Assembly (NCBI GenBank): GCA_009777485.1 | Contig: WRLT01000003.1 | Span: 1 to 64,000, forward strand | DNA from: Bacillota bacterium | GTDB lineage: Bacteria > Bacillota > Clostridia > Christensenellales > Pumilibacteraceae | Reading direction: 5' to 3' | DNA: 64,000 nucleotides | Shown: positions 51,425-60,139 of the stretch, in pieces | How the letters are laid out: every line of letters begins with the position of its first letter | Position numbering within the stretch: position 1 is the stretch's first letter | The notes under the pieces: model-generated | Seen by the model: the letters and a program-made list of their open reading frames with translations, nothing else | Databases searched by the model: none | Told to the model about the DNA's origin: nothing | Translations under genes and position numbers: made by a program

Positions 51425-51500
51425 GAGAGTTGGTCTTGTTCAGGATTGCTTGGGAATTGTCCCCTTGGAAGGCTTGCAAGACTAGCTCTTATTTTATTTC
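51425..51500 (+). ncRNA. candidate small hairpin RNA
   Basis: The predicted transcription start coincides with GAGAGTTGGTCTTG (51425-51438). This can pair along its full 14 nt, with three G-U pairs, with CAAGACTAGCTCTT (51477-51490). Inside is a GGG-AATTGT-CCC hairpin. A T-rich ATTTTATTT tail follows. It could be a short independent RNA or a structured element in the metH leader on the other strand. It matches no RNA family I can name; SRP, tmRNA, SAM and THF signatures are absent. Confidence 0.45.
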
Positions 51501-51991
51501 CAGTAGCCGATAATTGCCGTTACAGACTTTTGCGGCAGGAGTAAATGAGATTCGTTTACGGTTATCCCCGCTACTCTTTGTGCATTTGTAAGCCGTAACA
51601 AATCCGGCTGGTTGCTAAGCGAAAAATCGCCGTAACCACAGCTGTACCTGGTAGTTGTATAAAAGCCTTGCTTGCGCGCCGTTTCCGCGATTTCCGCCTC
51701 CGCTTTATCGCAAACCTCCTCAATCAGTGCATTAGCAAAATTATCGGCAGCCAAAGCCGCCGCCATATCCTTATATTGCAAAAGCCGTATAGCCGCATCC
51801 GTTTCAGCACCGAGCGTAGCCGCAAGAACAGCGCATTTTTCTGACCCGCTCAAATGGTCAGCAAGATTTGCACTATTAAAAACCGTACCGTCTTCCAGTA
51901 CCACCGCGCCTGCCTCCACGCGCATCGCGTATTCCTTAAACGAAACCCGCGGGGTCGCATATGATTTAATTTCGGTTTGTACAGTATCCAT
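51494..51991 (-). CDS. methionine synthase activation-domain protein
   Basis: A 165-residue stand-alone version of the MetH reactivation domain, which reductively methylates inactive cob(II)alamin using SAM. It has RYSCGYGDFSLSNQPDLLRL (the R-x3-GYG SAM-binding type) and the ITVNESHLLLPQKSVTAIIGY close. It is shorter than the roughly 220-residue domain in fused MetH. Its ATG follows the metF stop with no gap (TAG-ATG). metH lies 187 nt downstream. Confidence 0.88.
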   Translation of the reverse strand: MDTVQTEIKSYATPRVSFKEYAMRVEAGAVVLEDGTVFNSANLADHLSGSEKCAVLAATLGAETDAAIRLLQYKDMAAALAADNFANALIEEVCDKAEAEIAETARKQGFYTTTRYSCGYGDFSLSNQPDLLRLTNAQRVAGITVNESHLLLPQKSVTAIIGYWK

Positions 51992-52837
51992 CTAAACCCT
52001 TTTAACCCTAAGATTTTTTACACAATATTCTGCAATAAAGGGCTTGTTCATCGTGTAGATGTGTATGCCCTCTACACCGTTATCGCACAAATTCTGCATT
52101 TGGTTAAGCGAATATTCTATCCCCGCTTTAACAAGGCTTTCGCCCTCGTCGCCGTATCGGTTGATTAGCTTTATGATAGGTGAAGGAAGCGACGCGCCGC
52201 ACATAAATATCATTCTTGCAATTTGCGCTTTTGACAGTATCGGCATTAGACCTGCCGAAATAGGTGCTTTGATGCCTGCTGCGCGCGCCTTTTCTAAAAA
52301 ATTATAAAACAGCGCGTTGTCAAAAAAGAGTTGCGTTATAAAAAACTCCGCGCCCGCGTCTTGCTTTTGTTTAAGATGGACGATATCTTTTTCTAAGTCG
52401 TCGCAGGCAATATGTCCTTCGGGATACGCCGCCGCACCGATACAAAACCCGCGCCCTGATATTGCGGCTATCAAATCCTTTGCATATTGAAAACCGCCGC
52501 TCGCCACCTCATCGCCCCTAAGCGCAAGTATGTTTTCTATGCCTTTTAATTTTAATTCAAGGACAATCTCGCTGATATTTTCGCTTCCGCAGCAGGTTAA
52601 ATGCGCCAAAGACGGGACGCCGTGTTTATCTTGAATTTGCCTAACAATTTCTGTGGTTACAGAACTGCCGCGCGTTTTGCCGCCCGCGCCGAATGTAACC
52701 GAAATAAAATCGGGCGCAAGCACTTTTAATTCGCTCATAGTGCGGTAAACCGTATCAATATCGCCGTCTTTTTTGGGCGGAAATATCTCAAAGGATATTA
52801 CCGTTTTGTTAGGTTTGTATAAGTCAATAATTTTCAT
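51992..52837 (-). CDS. metF: 5,10-methylenetetrahydrofolate reductase
   Basis: A 281-residue FAD enzyme that supplies methyl-THF to MetH. It has FEIFPPKKDGD at the start, SVTFGAGG, LAHLTCCG, LALRGDE and ITQLFFDN in the usual order. It belongs to the iscS-iscU-iscR-metF-metH run. The length is close to the bacterial norm. Confidence 0.94.
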   Translation of the reverse strand: MKIIDLYKPNKTVISFEIFPPKKDGDIDTVYRTMSELKVLAPDFISVTFGAGGKTRGSSVTTEIVRQIQDKHGVPSLAHLTCCGSENISEIVLELKLKGIENILALRGDEVASGGFQYAKDLIAAISGRGFCIGAAAYPEGHIACDDLEKDIVHLKQKQDAGAEFFITQLFFDNALFYNFLEKARAAGIKAPISAGLMPILSKAQIARMIFMCGASLPSPIIKLINRYGDEGESLVKAGIEYSLNQMQNLCDNGVEGIHIYTMNKPFIAEYCVKNLRVKRV

Positions 52838-52849
52838 AAGTCTTTCCCC

Positions 52850-53281
52850 TTAAATGCAGAAGTTTTCGCCGCCGTCCGGGCCTTTCAATAAATCGTACAA
52901 AGTAGTCCCGTCTATATAGTCTTTGATTACTTTTTGAAGCCCTGTCCAAAAAGGCAAGGTTAAGCATTTATCCACACGGGGGCAAGTATTAACGGCATCT
53001 GCAAGACAACTAACGGGTACAAGATTTCCCTCCGTTATCCTTAGAATGCCGCCTATTGTGTAATCCTTCGGCGTTTTGGTAAGACGGTAACCTCCGTTAT
53101 TACCTCTAAGGCTTTTAACAAAACCCGCTTTTTGCAAAAGCGTTACAATCTGCTCTAAATATTTAACCGAGATGCCTTGCCTTTCGGATATGTTTTTAAG
53201 CGGTATAAAATCGCCTTTGTCGTTTAGGGCTAAATCTAACATGATTCTAATTGCATAGCGTCCCTTTGTGGATATTTTCAT
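52850..53281 (-). CDS. iscR: Rrf2-family regulator, IscR-like
   Basis: A 143-residue winged-helix repressor. It has MKISTKGRYAIRIMLDLALN, ISERQGISVKYLEQIVTLL and the wing LRGNNGGYRLTK. Three cysteines, C-x7-C-x5-C (SCLADAVNTC, then C five residues later), sit where E. coli IscR has Fe-S ligands C92/C98/C104. This suggests an Fe-S sensor controlling the iscS/iscU genes directly upstream. It is placed third in the operon rather than first. AAGGAGG lies upstream. Confidence 0.88.
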   Translation of the reverse strand: MKISTKGRYAIRIMLDLALNDKGDFIPLKNISERQGISVKYLEQIVTLLQKAGFVKSLRGNNGGYRLTKTPKDYTIGGILRITEGNLVPVSCLADAVNTCPRVDKCLTLPFWTGLQKVIKDYIDGTTLYDLLKGPDGGENFCI

Positions 53282-53326
53282 TTAAGGCATGGCCTCCTTG
53301 TCAATAAAGAACGTTGAAAATTTGTT

Positions 53327-53692
53327 TCATAACCTCGTTTTATAATCCGCAATAGCCGCCTTAATTGCTTGTTCAACTAATACGGAACAATGTATTTTTT
53401 GCTGCGGTAATCCGCCTAATGCCTCGACAACTTGTTTATTGGTTACTTTTAGGGCATTTTCAACCGTCATGCCCTTAATGATTTCGGTCGCTGCCGATGA
53501 TGATGCGATTGCCGCTGCACAGCCGAAAGTTAAAAAACTTACATCTTGTATGATATTATTTTCGATACGCAAAAATATTTTCATAATATCGCCGCAGCTT
53601 GCGTTGCCTACATTACCTATTCCGTTTGCGTCTTTCAACTCACCTACATTTTTTGGGGTTGAAAAAATCTCCATAACTTTATCCGTGTACAT
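53327..53692 (-). CDS. iscU: NifU/IscU-type Fe-S scaffold
   Basis: A 121-residue scaffold on which [2Fe-2S]/[4Fe-4S] clusters are assembled. Its three conserved Cys ligands are in GNASCGD, TFGCAAA and KIHCSVLV. ATG 53692 has AAGGAGG and overlaps the end of iscS, so an upstream in-frame codon at 53749 is rejected. IscS and IscU are translationally coupled. Confidence 0.94.
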   Translation of the reverse strand: MYTDKVMEIFSTPKNVGELKDANGIGNVGNASCGDIMKIFLRIENNIIQDVSFLTFGCAAAIASSSAATEIIKGMTVENALKVTNKQVVEALGGLPQQKIHCSVLVEQAIKAAIADYKTRL

Positions 53693-54872
53693 GGTTAACC
53701 TCCTTGCAAAATTCATGATACAGCGGCGAATAACTGCGCAGCTTTGCAACTGCCTCTGCCAACACTTTTACCGCAATATCAATTTCTTTTTTTGTATTAT
53801 GGATACCGAAACTAAATCTAAGCGAACCATGCGCTTTCTCAGACGATTTGCCCATTGCCAGTAAAACATGGCTTGGCTCAAGAGATTCGTTAGAGCAAGC
53901 CGAACCCGTAGAACACGCAATTCCTGCATGGTCTAAAAGCAGCAAGAGTGCTTCGCCTTCTATAAAGTCAAAAGAAAAATTCGCATTTTGAGGCAATCGG
54001 TTTTTCATGCTGCCGTTAAAGATAACATACGGAATATTTTTTTCTACCCCGCGCACAAAATAATCACGCAGTTTGCTAACTTTTCCTAAGTTGTCTTGCT
54101 GATTTTCTGCGGCTTTTTCGAGTGCTGCGGCAAGACCGACAATTAACGGAACATTGGTGGTTCCGCCCCGCATGGTTCGCTCTTGGTGTCCGCCGCAAAT
54201 GAGTTTATCTACATGCGTTCCCGCGCGAATATACAATACTCCGATTCCTTTGGGGCCGTAAAACTTGTGCGCCGAAAGCGATAACATATCAACGCCCAAT
54301 TCCCTTGGCTTTACTACAATTGAGCCGACTGCTTGTACCGCGTCCGTGTAAAAATAGGCTCCCGCTTTGTGCGCAATCTTTGCAAGTTCTTTAACGGGCT
54401 GAATGGTTCCTATCTCGTTGTTGGCAAGCATAACGCTAACCAGTGCCGTTTGTTCGTTGATTAGAGTTTCAAGCGATGAGGGCTGCACAAAGCCCTCGCT
54501 TGTAACGGGAAGCAATATCAACTCTGCCCCGTCTTTTTTTACTTGCTTTGCCGCCGCCAAAACAGCGGAATGCTCTATTGCGCTTACCATAATACGGTTG
54601 CGCTTCTCCGTTAGTTTTACACCCTTAATTGCCCAATTAGCCGCCTCTGTTCCGCCGCTTGTAAAATATATTTCTTTTGGACTGACATCTAATATTTCCG
54701 CAACCTTGCACCGCGCTGCGTCCACAGCCGATACAGCAGACCGTCCAAAGCCATGAACGCTGCTTGCGTTGCCGAAAGTATCCGAAAAATACGGAAGCAT
54801 TTGCTTTAATACTTCTCTATCAACGGGCGTAGTCGCCGAATGGTCAAAATAAATTTTATTCGCATTCTTCAT
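53679..54872 (-). CDS. iscS: cysteine desulfurase IscS/NifS
   Basis: A 397-residue PLP enzyme that supplies sulfur for Fe-S clusters and thiolated cofactors. It has YFDHSATTPVD, the PLP lysine in SLSAHKFYGPKGIG and the loop cysteine in STGSACSNESL. It is first in the run iscS-iscU-iscR. Its promoter carries a candidate Rrf2 operator. TAGGAG lies about 15 nt before ATG 54872. Confidence 0.95.
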   Translation of the reverse strand: MKNANKIYFDHSATTPVDREVLKQMLPYFSDTFGNASSVHGFGRSAVSAVDAARCKVAEILDVSPKEIYFTSGGTEAANWAIKGVKLTEKRNRIMVSAIEHSAVLAAAKQVKKDGAELILLPVTSEGFVQPSSLETLINEQTALVSVMLANNEIGTIQPVKELAKIAHKAGAYFYTDAVQAVGSIVVKPRELGVDMLSLSAHKFYGPKGIGVLYIRAGTHVDKLICGGHQERTMRGGTTNVPLIVGLAAALEKAAENQQDNLGKVSKLRDYFVRGVEKNIPYVIFNGSMKNRLPQNANFSFDFIEGEALLLLLDHAGIACSTGSACSNESLEPSHVLLAMGKSSEKAHGSLRFSFGIHNTKKEIDIAVKVLAEAVAKLRSYSPLYHEFCKEVNHVHG

Positions 54873-54913
54873 AAATATTTATTGAACTCCTACCGTTTCC
54901 CTCATCATCTACT

Positions 54914-54943
54914 ATAATACTACCAAATTAGTAGGAATAGCAA
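54914..54943 (-). promoter_or_regulatory. iscS promoter with candidate Rrf2 operator
   Basis: Minus strand: TTGCTA (54938-54943), 18-bp spacer, TATTAT (54914-54919). The spacer contains the interrupted palindrome CTACCAAATTAGTAG (54920-54934), well placed for repression by the IscR-like protein encoded in the same operon. Confidence 0.65.
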
Positions 54944-54985
54944 GCGATATGCGCCTGTTTTTCAATAATATCTTTTAGTTCATGC

Positions 54986-55768
54986 TCATAGATTATAATC
55001 TTGCTCATCCTCTTTGGCAAAATCAAGGTGTTTTAGCAGTTTTGTACGCAGCGACGCAAATTCGCTTGAACCTCTGTTTCTGGGATAAGGCATAGGTATA
55101 TCGACTATTTGGGTTATTTTTCCGGCATGCGGCTTCATAACGACAATGCGGTTAGCCAAATAAACAGCCTCATCCACGTCATGCGTTATCATAAGCATTG
55201 TGTTTTTGCGTTCGCGCCAAAGCTGAATAATGTAGTCTTGCAGCGACATGCGCGTAAAGCTGTCCAGCGCACCCAAAGGCTCATCCAATAACAAAATATC
55301 CGGCGACACGGCAAGTGAGCGTATCAGTGCTGCGCGCTGCCGCATACCGCCCGACAACTGATAAGCATAGCTGTTTGCAAATTCGACAAGGTCGGCTTTT
55401 TGCAGCAGCGTATCAATAAGCGTGTCGTGCTTTTTGTATTTTTTAGCAGCTTTTAGCGCAAATACAATATTTTTGCGCACGTTGAGCCAATCAAACAACG
55501 AATGCTCTTGAAACACCATGCCGCGCTGCGGGCTAGGCTTATCAACCAATTCCCCGTCGCAAAAAATTTCGCCGCCGTTAGGTTTTTCCAAGCCTGCAAT
55601 CAAGCGCAGCAGCGTAGATTTTCCGCAGCCGCTGGTTCCTACAATGCACACAAATTCGCCGGGCTCTATAACAAGGTTGATTAGCCCCAGCGCATGAACG
55701 GGTCTTTTGTCCGTTTCAACGGGGATAAATGTTTTGGATACATTTTTGATTTCAATCTTTCCGTTCAT
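54986..55768 (-). CDS. ssuB: SsuB/TauB-type ABC transporter ATPase
   Basis: A 260-residue ATPase. Walker A is GTSGCGKST, signature LSGGMRQRAALIRSL, Walker B ILLLDEPLGALD. It matches the nitrate/sulfonate/taurine importer group. ATG 55768 overlaps the permease stop (ATGA) and follows GGAAGG. It is last in the cysK-SBP-permease-ATPase unit. Alkanesulfonate or taurine uptake is inferred from context; other organic anions are possible. Confidence 0.88.
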   Translation of the reverse strand: MNGKIEIKNVSKTFIPVETDKRPVHALGLINLVIEPGEFVCIVGTSGCGKSTLLRLIAGLEKPNGGEIFCDGELVDKPSPQRGMVFQEHSLFDWLNVRKNIVFALKAAKKYKKHDTLIDTLLQKADLVEFANSYAYQLSGGMRQRAALIRSLAVSPDILLLDEPLGALDSFTRMSLQDYIIQLWRERKNTMLMITHDVDEAVYLANRIVVMKPHAGKITQIVDIPMPYPRNRGSSEFASLRTKLLKHLDFAKEDEQDYNL

Positions 55769-56784
55769 AAATCCTTCCCCGCTTTCCACCTAAGCGCGTA
55801 TTTTTTTATAAAATTAAGCACTGCGTTTACCGCAAAAAAGGTAAGGCTTAACACAACAATCGCGCCGTACATTGCCGCATAATTCAAAAAACCGCGCTGC
55901 ATATCCATATACCAGCCGATACCGGCGGGCACGCCCATCATTTCTGCAATAATAAGCGCGGTACACGCCACCCCCATACCTGCGGCAAGCCCGTTAAAAA
56001 TAGACGGTGCAGAGGCGGGCACGGCTACCTTATAAATCATCGCAGCCTTGCCGATGCCGAATGTGCGCGCCGCCTCAATTGTGCTTTTAGGTATCGCCAA
56101 AACTCCGTTCATAGTCATAAGTGTTACCGGTACGCTAACGCCTAACGCTATCAAAAATACTGCCCGCAAATAAAAGCCTATGGGAATAAACACCATTATA
56201 GGCACCCACGTTACAATAGGCACCGAGCTAAAAAATCGGGCAAACGGACGTATAAATTGCCTTGCCCTTGCCATAAGCCCCGCGCTTACGCCCAAGACGA
56301 TACCCAATCCGCCGCCTATAATGTACCCTATAAGTAAAATGCTAAGCGAGTGCCCGAGTGACTTTAAAAGCATAGAACTGTCGCTTATCATGGCGCGTAA
56401 AATCGCGTCCGGCCACGGGAAAAACGGTTGCGGAAATATGGCGAGTTTTAACACCGCAACATCGTAGAGCAAAAACAAAACAAATATAACCGTATAGATG
56501 GGCGCGCCTTTTTGCAGGCGTTTACGCGCCCTTTCAAAAAACAACGCTATGATGTTCCACACAAAAAAGAATAGTGCAAACGCACCGATAAACCCTGCCC
56601 ATGTATTTGTAAATTCTATAACCGCAAACGGCGTTGGCGGCAGAATTTTGTTAGGTGCGCCTAGATACACCGCTATAATCAGCGCGCATACCACTATCGG
56701 CAGCGCGCGGATTACAGCGTTAATTACGCTTTTAACGTTCAGTTTTTTTGCATTTGCCTTAAACTTGTTAAGGACATTTTTCAT
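55765..56784 (-). CDS. ssuC: SsuC-like ABC transporter permease
   Basis: A 339-residue permease with an N-terminal pair of helices (about residues 20-95) before the usual six-helix BPD_transp_1 core. The EAA loop is IEAARTFGIGKAAMIYKVAVPASAPSIF-like. Longer than the roughly 260-residue SsuC/TauC norm because of the extra N-terminal region. ATG 56784 follows GAGGA formed at the end of the binding-protein gene. Confidence 0.86.
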   Translation of the reverse strand: MKNVLNKFKANAKKLNVKSVINAVIRALPIVVCALIIAVYLGAPNKILPPTPFAVIEFTNTWAGFIGAFALFFFVWNIIALFFERARKRLQKGAPIYTVIFVLFLLYDVAVLKLAIFPQPFFPWPDAILRAMISDSSMLLKSLGHSLSILLIGYIIGGGLGIVLGVSAGLMARARQFIRPFARFFSSVPIVTWVPIMVFIPIGFYLRAVFLIALGVSVPVTLMTMNGVLAIPKSTIEAARTFGIGKAAMIYKVAVPASAPSIFNGLAAGMGVACTALIIAEMMGVPAGIGWYMDMQRGFLNYAAMYGAIVVLSLTFFAVNAVLNFIKKYALRWKAGKDL

Positions 56785-56792
56785 ATAATTCC

Positions 56793-57812
56793 TCATTTTT
56801 TCGGCAAATCAAATACGGTTATATCGTCTATTTTTTGCGGCTGCCACACATGGTTTTTAAACTCTGTGTTATCAATATTTGCGCCCATCAAGCCTAACGC
56901 CTTGTATTCCACAATAGAGGTATCTAGCGTGGTTTCGGTTTTGGAATGCGCAAGGCCCCATTGCCAATTTCTTATAAGCCCTACCATGCCAAGCGCCGAA
57001 CTGCTTAACCGCTGCGCGTCAATCAGTGCTTGAATCGCCGCCGTAGTATTTTCTTCGCTTTCATTCATCCATCTTGCCGCCTTATAAACAGCCCTTGTGA
57101 TTTTTTCCGCAGTTTTAGGGTTGTTGTTTATAAAATTGCCCATCATAACCACCACACAGCAGGATTCGTCCTTAAAGTCGTCGTCTTCAAGCGACCTTAC
57201 GCGCCTAAATTCACCGCTGTCCACAAACGGCTGCCCGGCAGAATCGGGTATAACTATCACATCCGCTTCGCCTGCTCTAAGCCCTGCCAACGCGGCATCC
57301 GCAGCACCTGCCAGCCAGGTAACTTGACTGTCCGTAAGCCCTGCCCTATGGATAAACCGACGTGCTATGTTATGAAACGCGCTGCCGGATGCACCGCTTG
57401 CAAAAATCCGTTGTCCTGCTGCAAAGCCGGTGGTTTCGGAGTTATTCAATACATACGCGGAGGCACAGCCCGTGTGCAAGCCTAATGTAACGCGCGCGTC
57501 CACACCGCCGACTATCGGGACAAACCAACCCGCAAGCATACCTGCCCCTACATCGATTTCACCTGCGCCAAGTAAATCCCTTGTCGTAACCAAATCGCCC
57601 GTAAGCCGTAAGTTTGTCGTCAATCCTTCTTCCGCAAAAAATCCCAATTCGTGCGCAAGTGCGATGGGTGCTTGACAAATACCTCCCTCAAAAGCCACAT
57701 TGATTGTACGGATATCGCCCGCCTCGCCCTCCGTTTTACTGCAACCTGCAAGAGCAAAAGCCGCCGCGCACATAATCGCTATCAAAACCGTAATAATTTT
57801 TAATTTTTTCAT
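56793..57812 (-). CDS. ssuA: SsuA-like substrate-binding lipoprotein
   Basis: A 339-residue binding protein. Lipobox LAGC follows a short signal peptide. The mature part begins TINVAFEGGICQAPIALAHELG and continues with GAGEIDVGAGMLAGW, the NMT1/SsuA fold pattern. It delivers the substrate to the permease and ATPase encoded next. The gene starts at ATG 57812 after AAAAGGAG and directly follows cysK. The ligand is not certain, but its linkage to cysteine synthase argues for a sulfur compound. Confidence 0.86.
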   Translation of the reverse strand: MKKLKIITVLIAIMCAAAFALAGCSKTEGEAGDIRTINVAFEGGICQAPIALAHELGFFAEEGLTTNLRLTGDLVTTRDLLGAGEIDVGAGMLAGWFVPIVGGVDARVTLGLHTGCASAYVLNNSETTGFAAGQRIFASGASGSAFHNIARRFIHRAGLTDSQVTWLAGAADAALAGLRAGEADVIVIPDSAGQPFVDSGEFRRVRSLEDDDFKDESCCVVVMMGNFINNNPKTAEKITRAVYKAARWMNESEENTTAAIQALIDAQRLSSSALGMVGLIRNWQWGLAHSKTETTLDTSIVEYKALGLMGANIDNTEFKNHVWQPQKIDDITVFDLPKK

Positions 57813-57828
57813 AATAAAGCTACTCCTT

Positions 57829-58761
57829 TTATTCAAACAGCGCGGTAGATAAATACCGCTCTCCCGTATCGGGCAATATAACCACTATCAGCTTTCCTTT
57901 GTTTTCGGGTTTTAACGCTACTTGCGTAGCCGCCCAAAGTGCTGCGCCTGAGGATATACCTACAAGCAAGCCCTCGTCCTTTGCAATATTTCTGCCCGTT
58001 ACGAATGCGTCTTCATTTGTAACCGTTACAATTTCGTCATAGATTTTTGTATTCAGCGTGTCCGGCACAAACCCTGCGCCTATGCCTTGTATTTTGTGCG
58101 GACCCGGCGTACCCTTGCTTAGCATCGGGCTGTCGGCAGGCTCTACCGCAACAATTTTAATTTTAGGGTTTTTAGATTTAAGGTAATCCCCCGCGCCGCT
58201 TATCGTGCCGCCCGTGCCTATTCCGCTAACCAGGATATCAACTAAGCCGCCTGTGTCCTGCCATATTTCGGGGCCCGTTGTCGCTTTGTGAACGGCAGGA
58301 TTAGCGGGGTTTACAAACTGACCCGGCACAAATGAATTCGGCGTTTGGCCAGCCAACTCCTCTGCTTTGGCAATTGCGCCTTTCATACCTTTTGCGCCCT
58401 CAGTCAGCACCAACTCTGCACCGTAAGCCTTTAATAAATTCCTGCGTTCCACGCTCATTGTTTCGGGCATTGTAAGGATAAGCCTATATCCACGCGCTGC
58501 CGCTACTGCCGCTAAACCAATGCCCGTGTTACCGCTTGTCGGCTCTATGATAACCGCACCTTTTTTAAGCAGCCCCTTGCGCTCTGCATCGTCTAACATC
58601 GCAAGCGCGATTCTATCCTTAACACTTCCCGCAGGATTAAAATATTCCAACTTCCCTATAATCCGCGCCGAAAGCTTTCTTTGCTGATTGTAATTCGTCA
58701 GTTCCAATAACGGCGTTCTGCCTATAAGTTCCGTTAGACTCTTGTAAATTTTGTTTTCCAT
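57829..58761 (-). CDS. cysK: cysteine synthase (O-acetylserine sulfhydrylase)
   Basis: A 310-residue PLP enzyme producing cysteine from O-acetylserine and sulfide. It has [12 protein letters not shown], the PLP lysine in [19 protein letters not shown] and [13 protein letters not shown] 58761 follows AAAGGAG, and an upstream in-frame codon at 58782 is rejected. It is first in an operon with the SsuABC-like transporter and is divergent from the second rrf2 gene. Confidence 0.95.
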   Translation of the reverse strand: MENKIYKSLTELIGRTPLLELTNYNQQRKLSARIIGKLEYFNPAGSVKDRIALAMLDDAERKGLLKKGAVIIEPTSGNTGIGLAAVAAARGYRLILTMPETMSVERRNLLKAYGAELVLTEGAKGMKGAIAKAEELAGQTPNSFVPGQFVNPANPAVHKATTGPEIWQDTGGLVDILVSGIGTGGTISGAGDYLKSKNPKIKIVAVEPADSPMLSKGTPGPHKIQGIGAGFVPDTLNTKIYDEIVTVTNEDAFVTGRNIAKDEGLLVGISSGAALWAATQVALKPENKGKLIVVILPDTGERYLSTALFE

Positions 58762-58801
58762 TTTATACTCCTTTTTTAACATACTAATTATATATGTTTT
58801 G

Positions 58802-58842
58802 TATGTTTACTACATAATATATGATGTTAAACCATTTGTCAA
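58802..58842 (-). promoter_or_regulatory. cysK promoter with AGTAAACATA operator
   Basis: Minus strand: TTGACA (58837-58842), 17-bp spacer, TATTAT (58814-58819), two bases, then AGTAAACATA (58802-58811) over the expected start of transcription. Confidence 0.8.
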
Positions 58843-58852
58843 CTGATTTTAC

Positions 58853-58894
58853 TTGCTTTTTCAAAAATTTTTTGCTATTATTTTAGTAAACATA
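58853..58894 (+). promoter_or_regulatory. rrf2-tcdA promoter with AGTAAACATA operator
   Basis: TTGCTT (58853-58858), 17-bp spacer, TATTAT (58876-58881), three bases, then AGTAAACATA (58885-58894). The arrangement mirrors the divergent cysK promoter, implying shared control and autoregulation by the Rrf2 protein. Confidence 0.78.
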
Positions 58895-58911
58895 TAGGTG
58901 AGGTATATTTT

Positions 58912-59343
58912 ATGCGTATTTCAACAAAAGGCAGATATGGTTTAGCGGTTATGCTGTGTATTGCAGAAAAAAAAGACGAAAGCCAAACGGTCGCCCTTAT
59001 ATCTAAAAAAATAGGAGCCTCTAAAATTTATTTAGAGCAGGTTTTCGGACTCTTAAAAAACGCACGGCTGCTTCAATCGTCTAAGGGCGCGCAAGGCGGT
59101 TATTTTCTGACCGACAAGCCCGATAAAATCACGGTATACGATATTCTTTACGCAACTGAAACCACTCTTTTTGAAACAACAGAAAAGAGTTTTTCGGGCG
59201 AAACAGGATATTTAGAAACAACCGTTAATCAGTTCGTATGGCAGCCCCTTAATCAAAGCATAGCCGAATCCTTAAAATCCGTTACACTCTCTGACCTCTT
59301 GGATAAATCGCGCAAGACTGCGGGCTATATGTTTCATATTTAA
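58912..59343 (+). CDS. Rrf2-family regulator (CymR-like)
   Basis: A 143-residue winged-helix regulator with MRISTKGRYGLAVMLCIAEK, KKIGASKIYLEQVFGLL and the wing SKGAQGGYFLTD. It lacks the three Fe-S cysteines present in the Rrf2 protein at 52850. CymR in Bacillus represses cysteine-synthesis and sulfur-uptake genes together with CysK; its position back-to-back with cysK supports that role here. GGTGAGG precedes ATG 58912. Confidence 0.86.
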   Translation: MRISTKGRYGLAVMLCIAEKKDESQTVALISKKIGASKIYLEQVFGLLKNARLLQSSKGAQGGYFLTDKPDKITVYDILYATETTLFETTEKSFSGETGYLETTVNQFVWQPLNQSIAESLKSVTLSDLLDKSRKTAGYMFHI

Positions 59344-59373
59344 TAAGGCTATCGCTTTAGCGGAGGTATAATT

Positions 59374-60126
59374 ATGCTCAATCAATTTTCACGTTCCGAG
59401 ATAATTTTAGGCAAAGAGAGTGTTGCCAAACTTGCCCGCTCCCGCGTTGCTATATTCGGCATAGGCGGCGTGGGAGGTTTTAGCGTGGAAGCCCTTGTCC
59501 GTGCGGGCGTGGGTACTTTGGGTTTATTTGATGATGACAAAATTTGTTTAACAAACCTAAACCGACAGCTTCACGCCACTATGAAAACCGTCGGGCTTTA
59601 TAAAACCGATGTAGCGGAAGCGCGCATTAAGGAAATAAACCCCGTCGTAAAAGTTAAAAAGCATAATCTCTTTTATTCGGCGGAAACGTCCTCGTCGGTT
59701 GACCTTTCCCAATACGATTATATCATCGACGCTATTGATACGGTGTCGTGCAAAATCGAGTTAATTTTACGCGCAAAGGAAAGAGGTGTTCCTATTATCA
59801 GTTGTATGGCGGCGGGCAACAGGCTTGACCCCACAGCTTTCGAGATTGCAGATATTTATAAGACATCTATGTGTCCGCTTTCAAAAGTAATGCGGCACGA
59901 ACTTAAAAAACGCGGGGTTGAAAGCCTAAAAGTCGTCTACTCAAAAGAGCCGTCAATATCCCCCGTCGAAGATATGCAAAGCAGTTGTAAGGCAAACTGC
60001 ATCTGCCCTCCTGATACTGCCCGCAAATGTACGGTGCGCCGCCAAATACCCGGCAGCGTTGCTTTCGTGCCTTCGGTAGCCGGCTTAATTATGGCAGGTG
60101 AAGTAATAAAAGATTTGCTTATGTAG
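59374..60126 (+). CDS. tcdA: tRNA threonylcarbamoyladenosine dehydratase (TcdA/ThiF-like E1)
   Basis: A 250-residue E1-like adenylating enzyme. The nucleotide loop GIGGVGGFSVEALVRAG is at the N-terminus, then DDDKICLTNLNRQ, and the C-terminal CPPDTARKCTVRRQIPG and AFVPSVAGLIMAG typical of TcdA. TcdA cyclises t6A to ct6A in tRNA, which relates it to TsaB/TsaE at 9-10 kb. It follows the rrf2 gene by 30 bp with GGAGG. It depends on a sulfur-transfer partner in E. coli (CsdE), fitting the neighbourhood. Confidence 0.88.
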   Translation: MLNQFSRSEIILGKESVAKLARSRVAIFGIGGVGGFSVEALVRAGVGTLGLFDDDKICLTNLNRQLHATMKTVGLYKTDVAEARIKEINPVVKVKKHNLFYSAETSSSVDLSQYDYIIDAIDTVSCKIELILRAKERGVPIISCMAAGNRLDPTAFEIADIYKTSMCPLSKVMRHELKKRGVESLKVVYSKEPSISPVEDMQSSCKANCICPPDTARKCTVRRQIPGSVAFVPSVAGLIMAGEVIKDLLM

Positions 60127-60139
60127 AAAAATTTAATTG

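Noticed and set aside
51307-51490. SAM, THF or cobalamin riboswitch upstream of metH
   Set aside because: None of the conserved core sequences or junction patterns of those riboswitches is visible on the minus strand; only an unrelated long hairpin is present.
51425-51490. SRP (4.5S) RNA or a tRNA
   Set aside because: The conserved SRP apical sequence with GGAAG-type loop and bulge order is not present, and no T-arm or acceptor stem of a tRNA can be formed.
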